Origin: an uncultured Mesocricetibacter sp.
GTDB lineage: Bacteria; Pseudomonadota; Gammaproteobacteria; Enterobacterales; Pasteurellaceae
DNA length: 11,937 nt
Assembly (NCBI GenBank): GCA_905373425.1
Contig: CAJPST010000054.1
Location: 1-11,937 of the forward strand
Reading direction: 5' to 3'
Shown here in pieces: positions 1-5,875 of this stretch (positions are counted from its first letter, which is position 1; the number at the start of each line of letters is the position of its first letter). Made by a program: the position numbers and the translations under genes. The notes beneath the pieces were generated by a model. It was not told where the DNA came from. It did not search any database and was given only the letters and a program-made list of their open reading frames with translations.

Positions 1-83
1 AGTTTAGCCACCTCACGGATACCATAATCCTGCTCGGTGACCGGTTTGATAATTTTCAAACGAAATTGATAAGAGTAAGACAT
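1..83 (-). CDS. Transposase OrfA, N-terminal fragment (runs off window)
   Basis: Only the first 27 codons are visible, starting at the ATG at 83-81 and leaving the window at position 1. The peptide starts MSYSYQFRLKII, followed by a Glu-rich turn and GIREVAK. This is the usual opening of IS3-family OrfA proteins: a basic first helix followed by a helix-turn-helix that binds the terminal repeats. A GAGGTG ribosome site lies about seven bases upstream of the ATG. In this family OrfB, the DDE catalytic part, normally follows in another frame by programmed frameshift, but it is outside the window. The start, the ribosome site and the nearby terminal repeat fit together. The exact element cannot be named. 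Confidence 0.6.
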   Translation of the reverse strand, partial: MSYSYQFRLKIIKPVTEQDYGIREVAK

Positions 84-84
84 A

Positions 85-126
85 ATCTGCACCTCAAATT
101 AAGTGTCCAAGTTTTGGGGTGCAGAT
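85..126. repeat. Subterminal inverted repeat in the insertion sequence
   Basis: ATCTGCACC at 85-93 and GGTGCAGAT at 118-126 are exact 9-bp complements, separated by 24 bases. One arm belongs to the terminal repeat and the other spans the ribosome site of orfA. In a transcript read leftward through the tip from outside, the hairpin would hide that ribosome site. Similar arrangements are known in some insertion sequences as protection against activation by outside promoters; here this is inference. Confidence 0.45.
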
Positions 127-128
127 CA

Positions 129-675
129 AATCCCGGCCCGTTAGGTTTATGCGGATTTGCATTAACCACTTGGCTACTCTGCTTAATTAATGCGGGAATT
201 TTTGATACGAAAAGCATCGGTTTAGTGCTTGGAATGGCATTTGCTTTGGTGGCAGTGCACAAATTATTGCCGGAATGTTTGAATTCAAAAAAGGAAACAC
301 GTTCGGATTTACCGCATTCATCAGTTACGGTGCGTTCTGGTGGTCTTGGGCGCTGTTTACCGCTTTCTTTAAAGGTGAAACGCCGGCAACTTTCGTGGCT
401 TGCTATTTAGCCTGCTGGGGAACATTTACCTTAATGATGTTCTGTGCAACCTTAGCTAAAGCAAAAGCATTACGTGCCATTTTCTTCTTTTTAACCCTGA
501 CTTTCTATGCCCTTGCGCTTGGCGATGCAACCGGTAATCACGGCATTGTCAATTTGGGTTGGGAGGCTATTTAGGTTTGGTTACAGCAATTTGCGCATTC
601 TACCTTGCTGCTGCAGAAGTGATTAATGAAAGCTACGGCAGAACGGTATTACCAATCGGTGAACCGAAGTATTGA
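129..675 (+). pseudogene. satP: Broken acetate/succinate transporter (SatP/YaaH, GPR1/FUN34 family)
   Basis: Three reading frames in succession give one continuous GPR1/FUN34/YaaH protein. From 129 it reads NPGPLGLCGF, the family's opening NPxPLGL motif. From about 248 it reads GGSAQIIAGMFEFKKGNTFG and then an AFxSYGxFW stretch. From about 565 it reads GYLGLVTAICAFYL and ends VLPIGEPKY. These proteins are six-helix inner-membrane channels taking up acetate and succinate. About 182 residues remain, against 188 in E. coli SatP. The start codon and first few codons are missing, replaced by the insertion sequence at 128. Two single-base losses break the frame. One is near 248, where TTGGTGGC needs a third G. 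The other is near 563-567, where GAGGCTAT needs one more G; without it the frame hits TAG at 572-574. No promoter or start remains. Sequencing error could explain the indels but not the missing 5' end. Confidence 0.85.
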
Positions 676-676
676 T

Positions 677-716
677 AAGTTGATGAATCGGGCTGGTTAA
701 TCCGATTCATCAGCTT
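677..716 (+). other. 15-bp hairpin after satP remnant, possible old terminator
   Basis: Arms at 677-691 and 702-716 pair over 15 positions with one G-U pair, around a 10-base loop, beginning two bases after the satP stop codon. No T-run follows on either strand, so it is not a classic intrinsic terminator. It may block 3' decay, or act as a weak or Rho-assisted terminator. Confidence 0.45.
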
Positions 717-764
717 CTCCCCAAAACATCTACCAATAAGGGTTTAATACCTGTCACCCACTGC

Positions 765-828
765 AAGTGCGGTCGATTTTTGTCCTGTTTTCTCAACTTA
801 AAAAATACCGAATTTTTCAACCGCACTT
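765..828. repeat. Inverted pair of DNA uptake signal sequences
   Basis: AAGTGCGGT at 765-773 faces ACCGCACTT at 820-828, each with the T/A-rich flanks of the extended Haemophilus-type uptake sequence. Opposed pairs like this are common between convergent genes in Pasteurellaceae, and this one lies between satP and lsrE. The arms could pair, but the 46-base loop makes a terminator role weak. Confidence 0.85.
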
Positions 829-847
829 TTAGTGATGCTCAGCCCTT

Positions 848-871
848 AAAAAGCCGCCGATAAAACGGAGG
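848..871 (-). terminator. Probable intrinsic terminator of the lsrACDBFGE operon
   Basis: On the minus strand, just after the lsrE stop codon, CCTCCG (871-866) and CGGCGG (859-854) form a stem with one mismatch around a 6-base loop. A run of five Ts (852-848) follows after one C. Position and T-run fit the end of the operon; the mismatch and short stem make it moderate in strength. Confidence 0.55.
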
Positions 872-875
872 ACAT

Positions 876-1568
876 TTAAGCTAACGCCGTTGTCCACCGG
901 CTCAATGTGTCATGGAGCTGTTCACCGGCAAACAACGCGCTACCCGAAACAATCCAATCAATATCGAGTGGTACCAGCAGTTTAGCTAAATTCAGGTTCA
1001 TTGAGCCGTCAACGGAAATAATTTTGTGTTGACGCTGCTCCCCTAATTGCTCCAACAATTGTTTGATTCGTTTAATAAGGTCGGCTTGTTCCGCTTTTAT
1101 TCCCGTTCTAGGATCTAGAGTGAGTATCTGAATAACGTCCACTTTATCAAGATATGGAAAAATCAGATTTAAATCCGTATTAGGGCAAAGGCTAATGCCA
1201 CATAATGTTGTGGGTGAGTGGTGCCGAATCCAATCATAGATCGGATTTAGATCTTCATCGCTTTCAATTTGTAAGGTCAAAATATCGGCACCTGCTTCAA
1301 CACATTCACGAGCCGTCAAAAACGGATTCTTGACCATTAAGTGTACGTCTTTGATAAAGGGCGCGGAAAATTGTTTTACGCCGATCGCCCCTACAGTAAA
1401 CAGCGACGAAAACTGACCATCAGCAATATCAAAATGTAAAAGATGCAATTGATGTTGTGCTAAGATCTCTAAGGTCTGTTTAAAATCTATCCAACGGGAA
1501 GCTAAAATGCCAACACTAAGCCGTTGTGATTTCAGCTCAGAAATTGACCGCACTTTTTCATTTTTCAT
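876..1568 (-). CDS. lsrE: LsrE, ribulose-phosphate 3-epimerase-like protein of the AI-2 operon
   Basis: A 230-residue TIM-barrel protein of the ribulose-5-phosphate 3-epimerase family, close in pattern to Salmonella LsrE (RLSVGILA near residue 16, FIKDVHLMV near 71, GISLCP near 124, VSGSALF near 207). The metal-binding residues of the family are all visible: H45 and D47 in LLHFD, H76 in DVHLMV, and D187 in SVDGS, so an active enzyme is likely. Its substrate is not settled; a role on phospho-AI-2 or a breakdown product is assumed from context only. The ATG at 1568 gives a start overlapping the end of lsrG by 11 bases, with GGAGAG upstream; an ATG ten codons further upstream at 1598 is possible but lies deeper in lsrG. 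An uptake signal at 1547-1555 encodes residues 5-7. It is the last gene of the operon. It could be mistaken for housekeeping rpe, but its location and sequence argue against that. Confidence 0.88.
   Translation of the reverse strand: MKNEKVRSISELKSQRLSVGILASRWIDFKQTLEILAQHQLHLLHFDIADGQFSSLFTVGAIGVKQFSAPFIKDVHLMVKNPFLTARECVEAGADILTLQIESDEDLNPIYDWIRHHSPTTLCGISLCPNTDLNLIFPYLDKVDVIQILTLDPRTGIKAEQADLIKRIKQLLEQLGEQRQHKIISVDGSMNLNLAKLLVPLDIDWIVSGSALFAGEQLHDTLSRWTTALA
1547..1555 (-). repeat. DNA uptake signal at the lsrG-lsrE junction
   Basis: ACCGCACTT, read on the minus strand as AAGTGCGGTCAATTT. It lies three bases beyond the lsrG stop codon (1558-1560) and within the first seven codons of lsrE. 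Confidence 0.85.
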
Positions 1569-1869
1569 CACCAATGCTCTCCGGCAATACCCATTCAAAG
1601 ATTTTTTTACTTCTGGAACCGGTCATAATCTCTTCCAGCTCAGCAACACAACGGTGATAATGCGGAGTTTGGCGATGGGCTTCAAGCGCCTGTTCATTAA
1701 CATACACTTCATAAGCATAGAAACGTGTTCTAATGTCGGGATCACGTAATACGTCAAATCGTAGGTTACCGGGTTCTTGACGCGTTCCTACATGATTGCG
1801 CTCAAACACTTCCAGAAACTCCTGTTCTTTCCCTTCTTTAATATTAATTTCAACCAACATTGCAAACAT
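1558..1869 (-). CDS. lsrG: LsrG, phospho-AI-2 isomerase
   Basis: A 103-residue protein with the ABM (antibiotic biosynthesis monooxygenase-like) fold, cytoplasmic and probably dimeric. LsrG converts phosphorylated AI-2 (phospho-DPD) to the 3-hydroxy-2,4-dione phosphate used by LsrF, so it removes the inducer of LsrR. The signature stretches match E. coli LsrG (96 residues): MLVEINIKEGK at the start, NHVGTRQEPGNLRFDVL in the middle, then RFYAYEVY, TPHYHRC and EEIMTG. The ATG at 1869 was chosen because AAGGAG sits six bases upstream. An upstream in-frame ATG at 1884 would put the ribosome site inside the coding region. The C-terminus is slightly longer than in E. coli and ends inside lsrE. The 69-base gap to lsrF holds a strong hairpin. 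Confidence 0.93.
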   Translation of the reverse strand: MFAMLVEINIKEGKEQEFLEVFERNHVGTRQEPGNLRFDVLRDPDIRTRFYAYEVYVNEQALEAHRQTPHYHRCVAELEEIMTGSRSKKIFEWVLPESIGDEK

Positions 1870-1901
1870 AACTAACTCCTTCATTCTCCAGCGATGAAAA
1901 G

Positions 1902-1924
1902 AGCGGTAAGTATTTCTTACCGCT
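1902..1924 (-). promoter_or_regulatory. Perfect 9-bp hairpin between lsrF and lsrG
   Basis: AGCGGTAAG at 1902-1910 and CTTACCGCT at 1916-1924 are exact complements around a 5-base loop. In the operon transcript the stem is followed by CUUUUC, four Us, so it could end some transcripts before lsrG and lsrE or protect the 3' end of the upstream message. It is the only strong hairpin seen inside the operon. Confidence 0.55.
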
Positions 1925-1938
1925 TAGGGTGTTAAAAA

Positions 1939-2817
1939 TTAAGCATTTTTTTCATGCAGGTAAAGCTGATAGGCTTTTTCCGCCGTTTCTCCGCCATGCA
2001 CCACGGCGTTAACCGCTTTAAGCATAGCGATCGGTGCTTCAGATTGGAAAATATTGCGTCCCATATCAACACCTAATGCACCTTGATCAATGGCGCGATA
2101 GCACATGTCGAGCGCTTCCTGCTCCGGTAGTTTCTTCCCGCCGGCAATCACAATCGGCACCGGACAACCGGCAGTTACGCGTTCAAAACCTTTATCCACG
2201 TAATAGGTTTTAATGATATGCGCGCCCATTTCCGCTGCAATACGGGTCGCTAGTGAAAAATAACGCTGATCGCGAGCCATATCTTTACCCACACCGGTTA
2301 CCGCCATGGTCGGCATACCGTAGCGAGTACCCTGATCGATGAGTTGAATGATATTTTTAATGGATTGATGCTCATATTGTGAACCGATGTACACTTGCGC
2401 CGCCATTGCCGATACGTTCAGACGTAATGCGTCTTCAATAGAAACCGCTACCGCTTCGTTGGAAAGCTCGGTTAAAATTGAGTTTGCTCCTGATGCGCGC
2501 AAGGCGACCGGCTTGCGAATATCCGACGGTACAACGCTACGTAAAATACCGCGCGTACACATTAACACATCAGTGTATTCAAATAACGGTGCAATATGCA
2601 GGTCAATCCGTTCCAACCCGGTGGTCGGTCCCTGAAAATACCCGTGGTCAAATGCCAGCATAATGGTTTTGCCGGTTTTCGGATTAAAAATATTTGCCAA
2701 GCGGGACTGCATCCCCCAGTCTAACGCACCTGCTCCTTTCAGATAAAAGGCCTTGTTGGTTTGCGGTCTATCCAAACCGAAATCTTTACCGTCTCTGATG
2801 TCATCTAAATCTGCCAT
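1939..2817 (-). CDS. lsrF: LsrF, 3-hydroxy-5-phosphooxypentane-2,4-dione thiolase
   Basis: A 292-residue class I aldolase-fold enzyme (FbaB/DeoC-like), against 291 in E. coli. It transfers the acetyl group of the LsrG product to coenzyme A, giving acetyl-CoA and dihydroxyacetone phosphate, which finishes AI-2 breakdown in the cytoplasm. Near-identical family stretches are visible: MADLDDI at the start, GALDWGMQSRL at 30-40, AFDHGYFQGPTTGLERID at 55-72, and TGVGKDM at 174-180. The Schiff-base lysine K203 sits in IIKTYYV. The ATG at 2817 is preceded by AGGAG and matches the family start exactly. A longer frame reaches 2955 but runs through the end of lsrB and has no family similarity there. The gap from lsrB is 19 bases. 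Confidence 0.96.
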   Translation of the reverse strand: MADLDDIRDGKDFGLDRPQTNKAFYLKGAGALDWGMQSRLANIFNPKTGKTIMLAFDHGYFQGPTTGLERIDLHIAPLFEYTDVLMCTRGILRSVVPSDIRKPVALRASGANSILTELSNEAVAVSIEDALRLNVSAMAAQVYIGSQYEHQSIKNIIQLIDQGTRYGMPTMAVTGVGKDMARDQRYFSLATRIAAEMGAHIIKTYYVDKGFERVTAGCPVPIVIAGGKKLPEQEALDMCYRAIDQGALGVDMGRNIFQSEAPIAMLKAVNAVVHGGETAEKAYQLYLHEKNA

Positions 2818-2836
2818 TATCTTCTCCTGTAATGAA

Positions 2837-3853
2837 TTAGAAATTGTAGTTATCAATATTGTCTTTAGTAAATACCACACGTTCCGGTAGCAAAATAATA
2901 CCGTTACCTTCCGCTTCGTAATCATAACCCTGTACTTTATTTGGTGAAACCTCAACCGTGCCTATACCTTGCACGTCAAGTTTATCTCCGACTTTCAGCG
3001 CCTTACCTTTTAATAAATCATTCGCCACGGAAACGGAAATTTTACCTTGTTGCACAACATCCCATAAACCGAATTGTTTCACTGTGCCACGTTTAACATA
3101 AGGGCGCATAACGTTAGGTGTACTAAAGCCAACAATCACCACATCTTTCACTTTTAAATTTTCTGCCGCTTGTGCCGCTGCCGGAAGAGCATTGGCATCC
3201 GGAGCAATTATTGCATCCAAATCCGGATAAGCTTTCAAAATACCTTCGGCGGTTTGTAGAGATTTAATAGCATCGTTATAGCCAAATTGGGTTGTTACGA
3301 TTTCCCATTCAGGATGTTCTTTGGCAATTTTTTCTTTTGCTGCTGCAACCCATTGGTTTTGGTCGGTTACAGTCGGACTGGAGTAGAAAAATGCTACTTT
3401 GGCTTTCGGTTTACTGATTTGGCTTGATGCCATTTCCACCAGCATAGAACCTAGTTGAATCGGAGTGCCTTGATTAATGTAGTAACTACGACATTCCGGC
3501 TTGGTATCTGAGTCCCATGTGAGTACTTTTACACCACGTTTCATTGCACGTTGTAAGGTAGAGCATAAGCCGTCCGGCGAAACGGCGGAAACAATAATCG
3601 CATTATAACCTTGATTGACGAAGTTATTGATTAGCTGCACTTGGTTGGACACACTCGGTTCGGTTGGACCATCATAAGTAACATCCACTCCCAAGGTTTT
3701 GCCCATATCTGTGGCTCCTTGTCCGCCGCTAGTGAAGAATCCGACACCGACAAGTTTAGGGATAAATGCAATACGATCTGCCGCTTGTGCGGAAGCCACG
3801 GTTGCCAAACCGAGAGCAATAGCAAGTGCGGTCGTTTTTAATTGTGTTTTCAT
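2837..3853 (-). CDS. lsrB: LsrB, periplasmic AI-2 binding protein
   Basis: A 338-residue periplasmic binding protein (Salmonella LsrB has 340) that captures the R-THMF form of AI-2 for the LsrACD importer. Residues 1-24 are a Sec signal peptide with Lys at 2 and 6, a hydrophobic core, and an AQA-A cleavage site. The six ligand residues of Salmonella LsrB are present with an offset of two: K33 (IPKLVG), D114 (LTWD), D164 and Q165 (VTDQNQW), and P218 and A220 (APDANA). It should therefore bind AI-2 rather than ribose. AAGGAG precedes the ATG at 3853. An uptake signal at 3824-3832 falls within the signal peptide, encoding part of TTAL. The gap to lsrD upstream is 21 bases. Confidence 0.97.
   Translation of the reverse strand: MKTQLKTTALAIALGLATVASAQAADRIAFIPKLVGVGFFTSGGQGATDMGKTLGVDVTYDGPTEPSVSNQVQLINNFVNQGYNAIIVSAVSPDGLCSTLQRAMKRGVKVLTWDSDTKPECRSYYINQGTPIQLGSMLVEMASSQISKPKAKVAFFYSSPTVTDQNQWVAAAKEKIAKEHPEWEIVTTQFGYNDAIKSLQTAEGILKAYPDLDAIIAPDANALPAAAQAAENLKVKDVVIVGFSTPNVMRPYVKRGTVKQFGLWDVVQQGKISVSVANDLLKGKALKVGDKLDVQGIGTVEVSPNKVQGYDYEAEGNGIILLPERVVFTKDNIDNYNF
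3824..3832 (+). repeat. DNA uptake signal inside the LsrB signal peptide
   Basis: AAGTGCGGT with a following T-rich flank (TCGTTTTTAATTG), a full extended uptake signal. On the coding strand it supplies codons for residues 7-10 of LsrB, a stretch where sequence constraint is low. Confidence 0.85.
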
Positions 3854-3874
3854 GTTAAGTCTCCTTGAATTGAG

Positions 3875-4864
3875 TTATGAATGAATGTGTCGTCGAACCC
3901 ATTGCATAACGGCATCATAATGCAAACTGATAGATTTTCCGATTAACACGATGATAAGTAATGCGCCCGATAAAGCACTGGAAATTTCATTGGGAATACC
4001 GACCATTTGCAGCCCTTGTTGCAAGTAGCCAATTAATAACGCTGCAATCGCCGTCCCGATAATCGAACCCGAACCACCATAAATATTGGCTCCCCCCAAC
4101 ACAACGGCGGTCAAAACCGGCATTAACAGCGAACTGCCTAAATCGGAACGGGCCGAACCGAAATAAGACACCAATAAAACAGCAACAAAGGCCGCAATTA
4201 AACCGATAGAAGAATAAATAATTAAAAGGGTTTTCTTAATCGGAACAGCACTGTAGCGGGAAGTTCGCTCGCTTTGCCCGATTAAAAAAGTACTTCTGCC
4301 AATAACAGTACGATGCATTAATAACCAAAAAACTGCGGTCATAAAAAGAAAGTAAAGAATAGGCGTCGGAATACCAAAGACGCTTTGGTTAGCAAAATCC
4401 AACAATGAATCCGGGAAACCGCCAATACCTTCGTAGCCGGTCGCGCCGGCAAAACCGGACAATAATAAAGCGCCACCGCCGAATAAATACATAGTGCCTA
4501 AAGTAATAACCAGCGGATTTACTTTGGTGTATAAGATTAATCCGGCATTAACTAATCCGCATAAAGCACCTGCTACAAAGGTTAACGGAATAGCCAGTAC
4601 CAAAGGAATATCCGCTTTAAACAATACCCCCAATAAAATGGCGCATAACCCTACTGTCGAACCGAAAGAAATATCCATTCCGCCACTAACGATAATCATG
4701 GTAAGTGGTAAGGCGAGCATGCCGATATAAATAAAATCGCTAGTGCTATAAAGTAATACGTTTAAATCCAGCATACGCGGATTAATCATCCCGAAACCTA
4801 AGATTTCAATAATAACAAGGCAAAATAAGGTGACTTCCCAACTGTATTTTTTTAATATCGCCAT
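3875..4864 (-). CDS. lsrD: LsrD, AI-2 ABC importer permease
   Basis: A 329-residue inner-membrane permease of the ribose/branched-chain (RbsC-like) class; E. coli LsrD has 330. It pairs with LsrC to form the AI-2 channel powered by LsrA. The protein is mostly hydrophobic, with about eight to ten membrane segments. Family marks are MIIVSGGMDISFGSTVGL near residues 57-74, NPLVITLGTMYLFGG near 115-129, and VVLGGANIYGGSGSIIGT near 255-272, which holds the coupling region facing the ATPase. The C-terminus is short and positively charged. AAGGAG lies seven bases upstream of the ATG at 4864. It lies 18 bases from lsrC. It is told apart from LsrC by the MAILKKYSWEVTLF start. Confidence 0.95.
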   Translation of the reverse strand: MAILKKYSWEVTLFCLVIIEILGFGMINPRMLDLNVLLYSTSDFIYIGMLALPLTMIIVSGGMDISFGSTVGLCAILLGVLFKADIPLVLAIPLTFVAGALCGLVNAGLILYTKVNPLVITLGTMYLFGGGALLLSGFAGATGYEGIGGFPDSLLDFANQSVFGIPTPILYFLFMTAVFWLLMHRTVIGRSTFLIGQSERTSRYSAVPIKKTLLIIYSSIGLIAAFVAVLLVSYFGSARSDLGSSLLMPVLTAVVLGGANIYGGSGSIIGTAIAALLIGYLQQGLQMVGIPNEISSALSGALLIIVLIGKSISLHYDAVMQWVRRHIHS

Positions 4865-4882
4865 TTTGTTTTCTCCTTGTCG

Positions 4883-5866
4883 TTATTCATCCTTCAGAAA
4901 GCGGGCATAACGCTGTAATTTCAAATTGTTATTGATCATTACTCGGATTCGACCATCGAAAACCAACACCGCTAACAACACTATTCCTGCCACAAAGTTA
5001 TTCCAGTAGGCAGGCACTTTTAGTAATACCAAAATGGAGTCTATTTGAATTAGAAAATAAGCTCCTAACACAGCTCCAATCAGGTTCCCGGCACCACCCA
5101 ATAAACTGATTCCGCCCAATACGCAAGCCGCTATGGCTTTCATTTCAAGACCATTACCGGTGGAGTTCGGCACAAAACCGATTTGTGATGCAAAGACTAT
5201 GCCTGCAATCGCCGTCATTATGCCGTTGATGGCAAATGCAACAATCCTAACTTGATCTATGTGCACACCTAATTGCAACGCACCTTGTAAGTTATCGCCG
5301 ACAGCATAAAAATTTCGTCCGGCAGACATTTTGGTTAGGAAAAAGAAAGTCGCCAGAATCAAGATAATCAGTAACCAACCAATCGGAGAAATGCTTAAGA
5401 AAAGCGGTTCGGATAATGTCTTCAGTTCTTGAGGTAAACCCTCAATCCATTTTCCTCCCGTAATCAATAACATAATGCCTTTATATAACCCCAAAGTGCC
5501 TAAGGTCGCGACGATAGCAGGAATACGTAAAGTTGTGACTAATATGCCGTTTAATAGCCCTGCTAAAAAACCACATCCGAGGGTAACGGCAAACGCGGGG
5601 AATAATCCCCACCCTGCATTGAGCAAGCTACCGACTATTACCGCACACAGCCCCATCGTTGATCCGACTGAAACATCAATATTACGGGTTAAAATAACAA
5701 AACTCGCGCCGATAGCCAGTAATATGACTATTTGCGCAGAATTAAAAATCATCGCGAGAGTTTGCAAATGAAAACCATTGTTTCCCCATATTCCGAGCAA
5801 AATAAAGAGCAAGCCGATAGCAAAAACAATGGTTAATTCACGGTTATCCTGTATAAACTTCCACAT
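4883..5866 (-). CDS. lsrC: LsrC, AI-2 ABC importer permease
   Basis: A 327-residue membrane permease, partner of LsrD. Its family stretches match E. coli LsrC: LTRNIDVSVGSTMGLC, LRIPAIVATLGTLGLY, GGKWIEGLPQELK, GDNLQGALQLGV and VLGGISLLGGAGNLIGAVLGA. The last one is the EAA-like loop that contacts LsrA. About nine to ten membrane segments are apparent. Two ATGs stand side by side at 5869 and 5866. AGGAGG at 5877-5872 is two bases from the first and five from the second, and the second start gives MWKFIQ, which lines up with the family's MLKFIQ, so 5866 was chosen. The C-terminus (LQRYARFLKDE) is shorter than in E. coli LsrC (about 342 residues), where a basic tail follows. Nine bases separate the lsrA stop codon from this ATG, and the ribosome site overlaps that stop. 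Confidence 0.95.
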   Translation of the reverse strand: MWKFIQDNRELTIVFAIGLLFILLGIWGNNGFHLQTLAMIFNSAQIVILLAIGASFVILTRNIDVSVGSTMGLCAVIVGSLLNAGWGLFPAFAVTLGCGFLAGLLNGILVTTLRIPAIVATLGTLGLYKGIMLLITGGKWIEGLPQELKTLSEPLFLSISPIGWLLIILILATFFFLTKMSAGRNFYAVGDNLQGALQLGVHIDQVRIVAFAINGIMTAIAGIVFASQIGFVPNSTGNGLEMKAIAACVLGGISLLGGAGNLIGAVLGAYFLIQIDSILVLLKVPAYWNNFVAGIVLLAVLVFDGRIRVMINNNLKLQRYARFLKDE

Positions 5867-5875
5867 CATTTCCTC

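Larger units (their letters stand above)
1..128 (-). mobile_element. IS3-family (IS150-group-like) insertion sequence, left end only
   Basis: The right boundary of an insertion sequence lies at about 128. Read on the minus strand, the tip is TGATCTGCACCCCAAAAC followed by TTGGACA. From memory this closely matches IS150-group ends, which start TG, carry CTGCACCC and then TTGGAC. The tip is followed after about 20 bases by a ribosome site (GAGGTG) and the ATG of a transposase OrfA. Base 129 onward is satP-like coding sequence, so the junction is sharp. The other end and any target duplication lie outside the window. The family call rests on the terminal motif plus a 27-residue N-terminus, so the group is likely but not certain. 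Confidence 0.65.

Noticed and set aside
66..410. Open frame of 114 codons crossing the insertion sequence end into satP
   Set aside because: It reads IS sequence backwards, then satP, then out-of-frame satP after 248. It is a by-product of the insertion and a frameshift, not a gene.
275..574. Open frame of 99 codons as a separate small membrane protein
   Set aside because: It is the middle part of the SatP protein in a shifted frame and ends at a stop created by the second base loss.
765..828. Uptake signal pair as the main terminator of lsrE
   Set aside because: The loop of 46 bases is too long for a good intrinsic terminator, and a better candidate lies at 848-871.
2818..2955. Longer N-terminus of lsrF
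   Set aside because: The extra 46 codons overlap the end of lsrB and show no family similarity; the ribosome site and MADLDDI start fix 2817.
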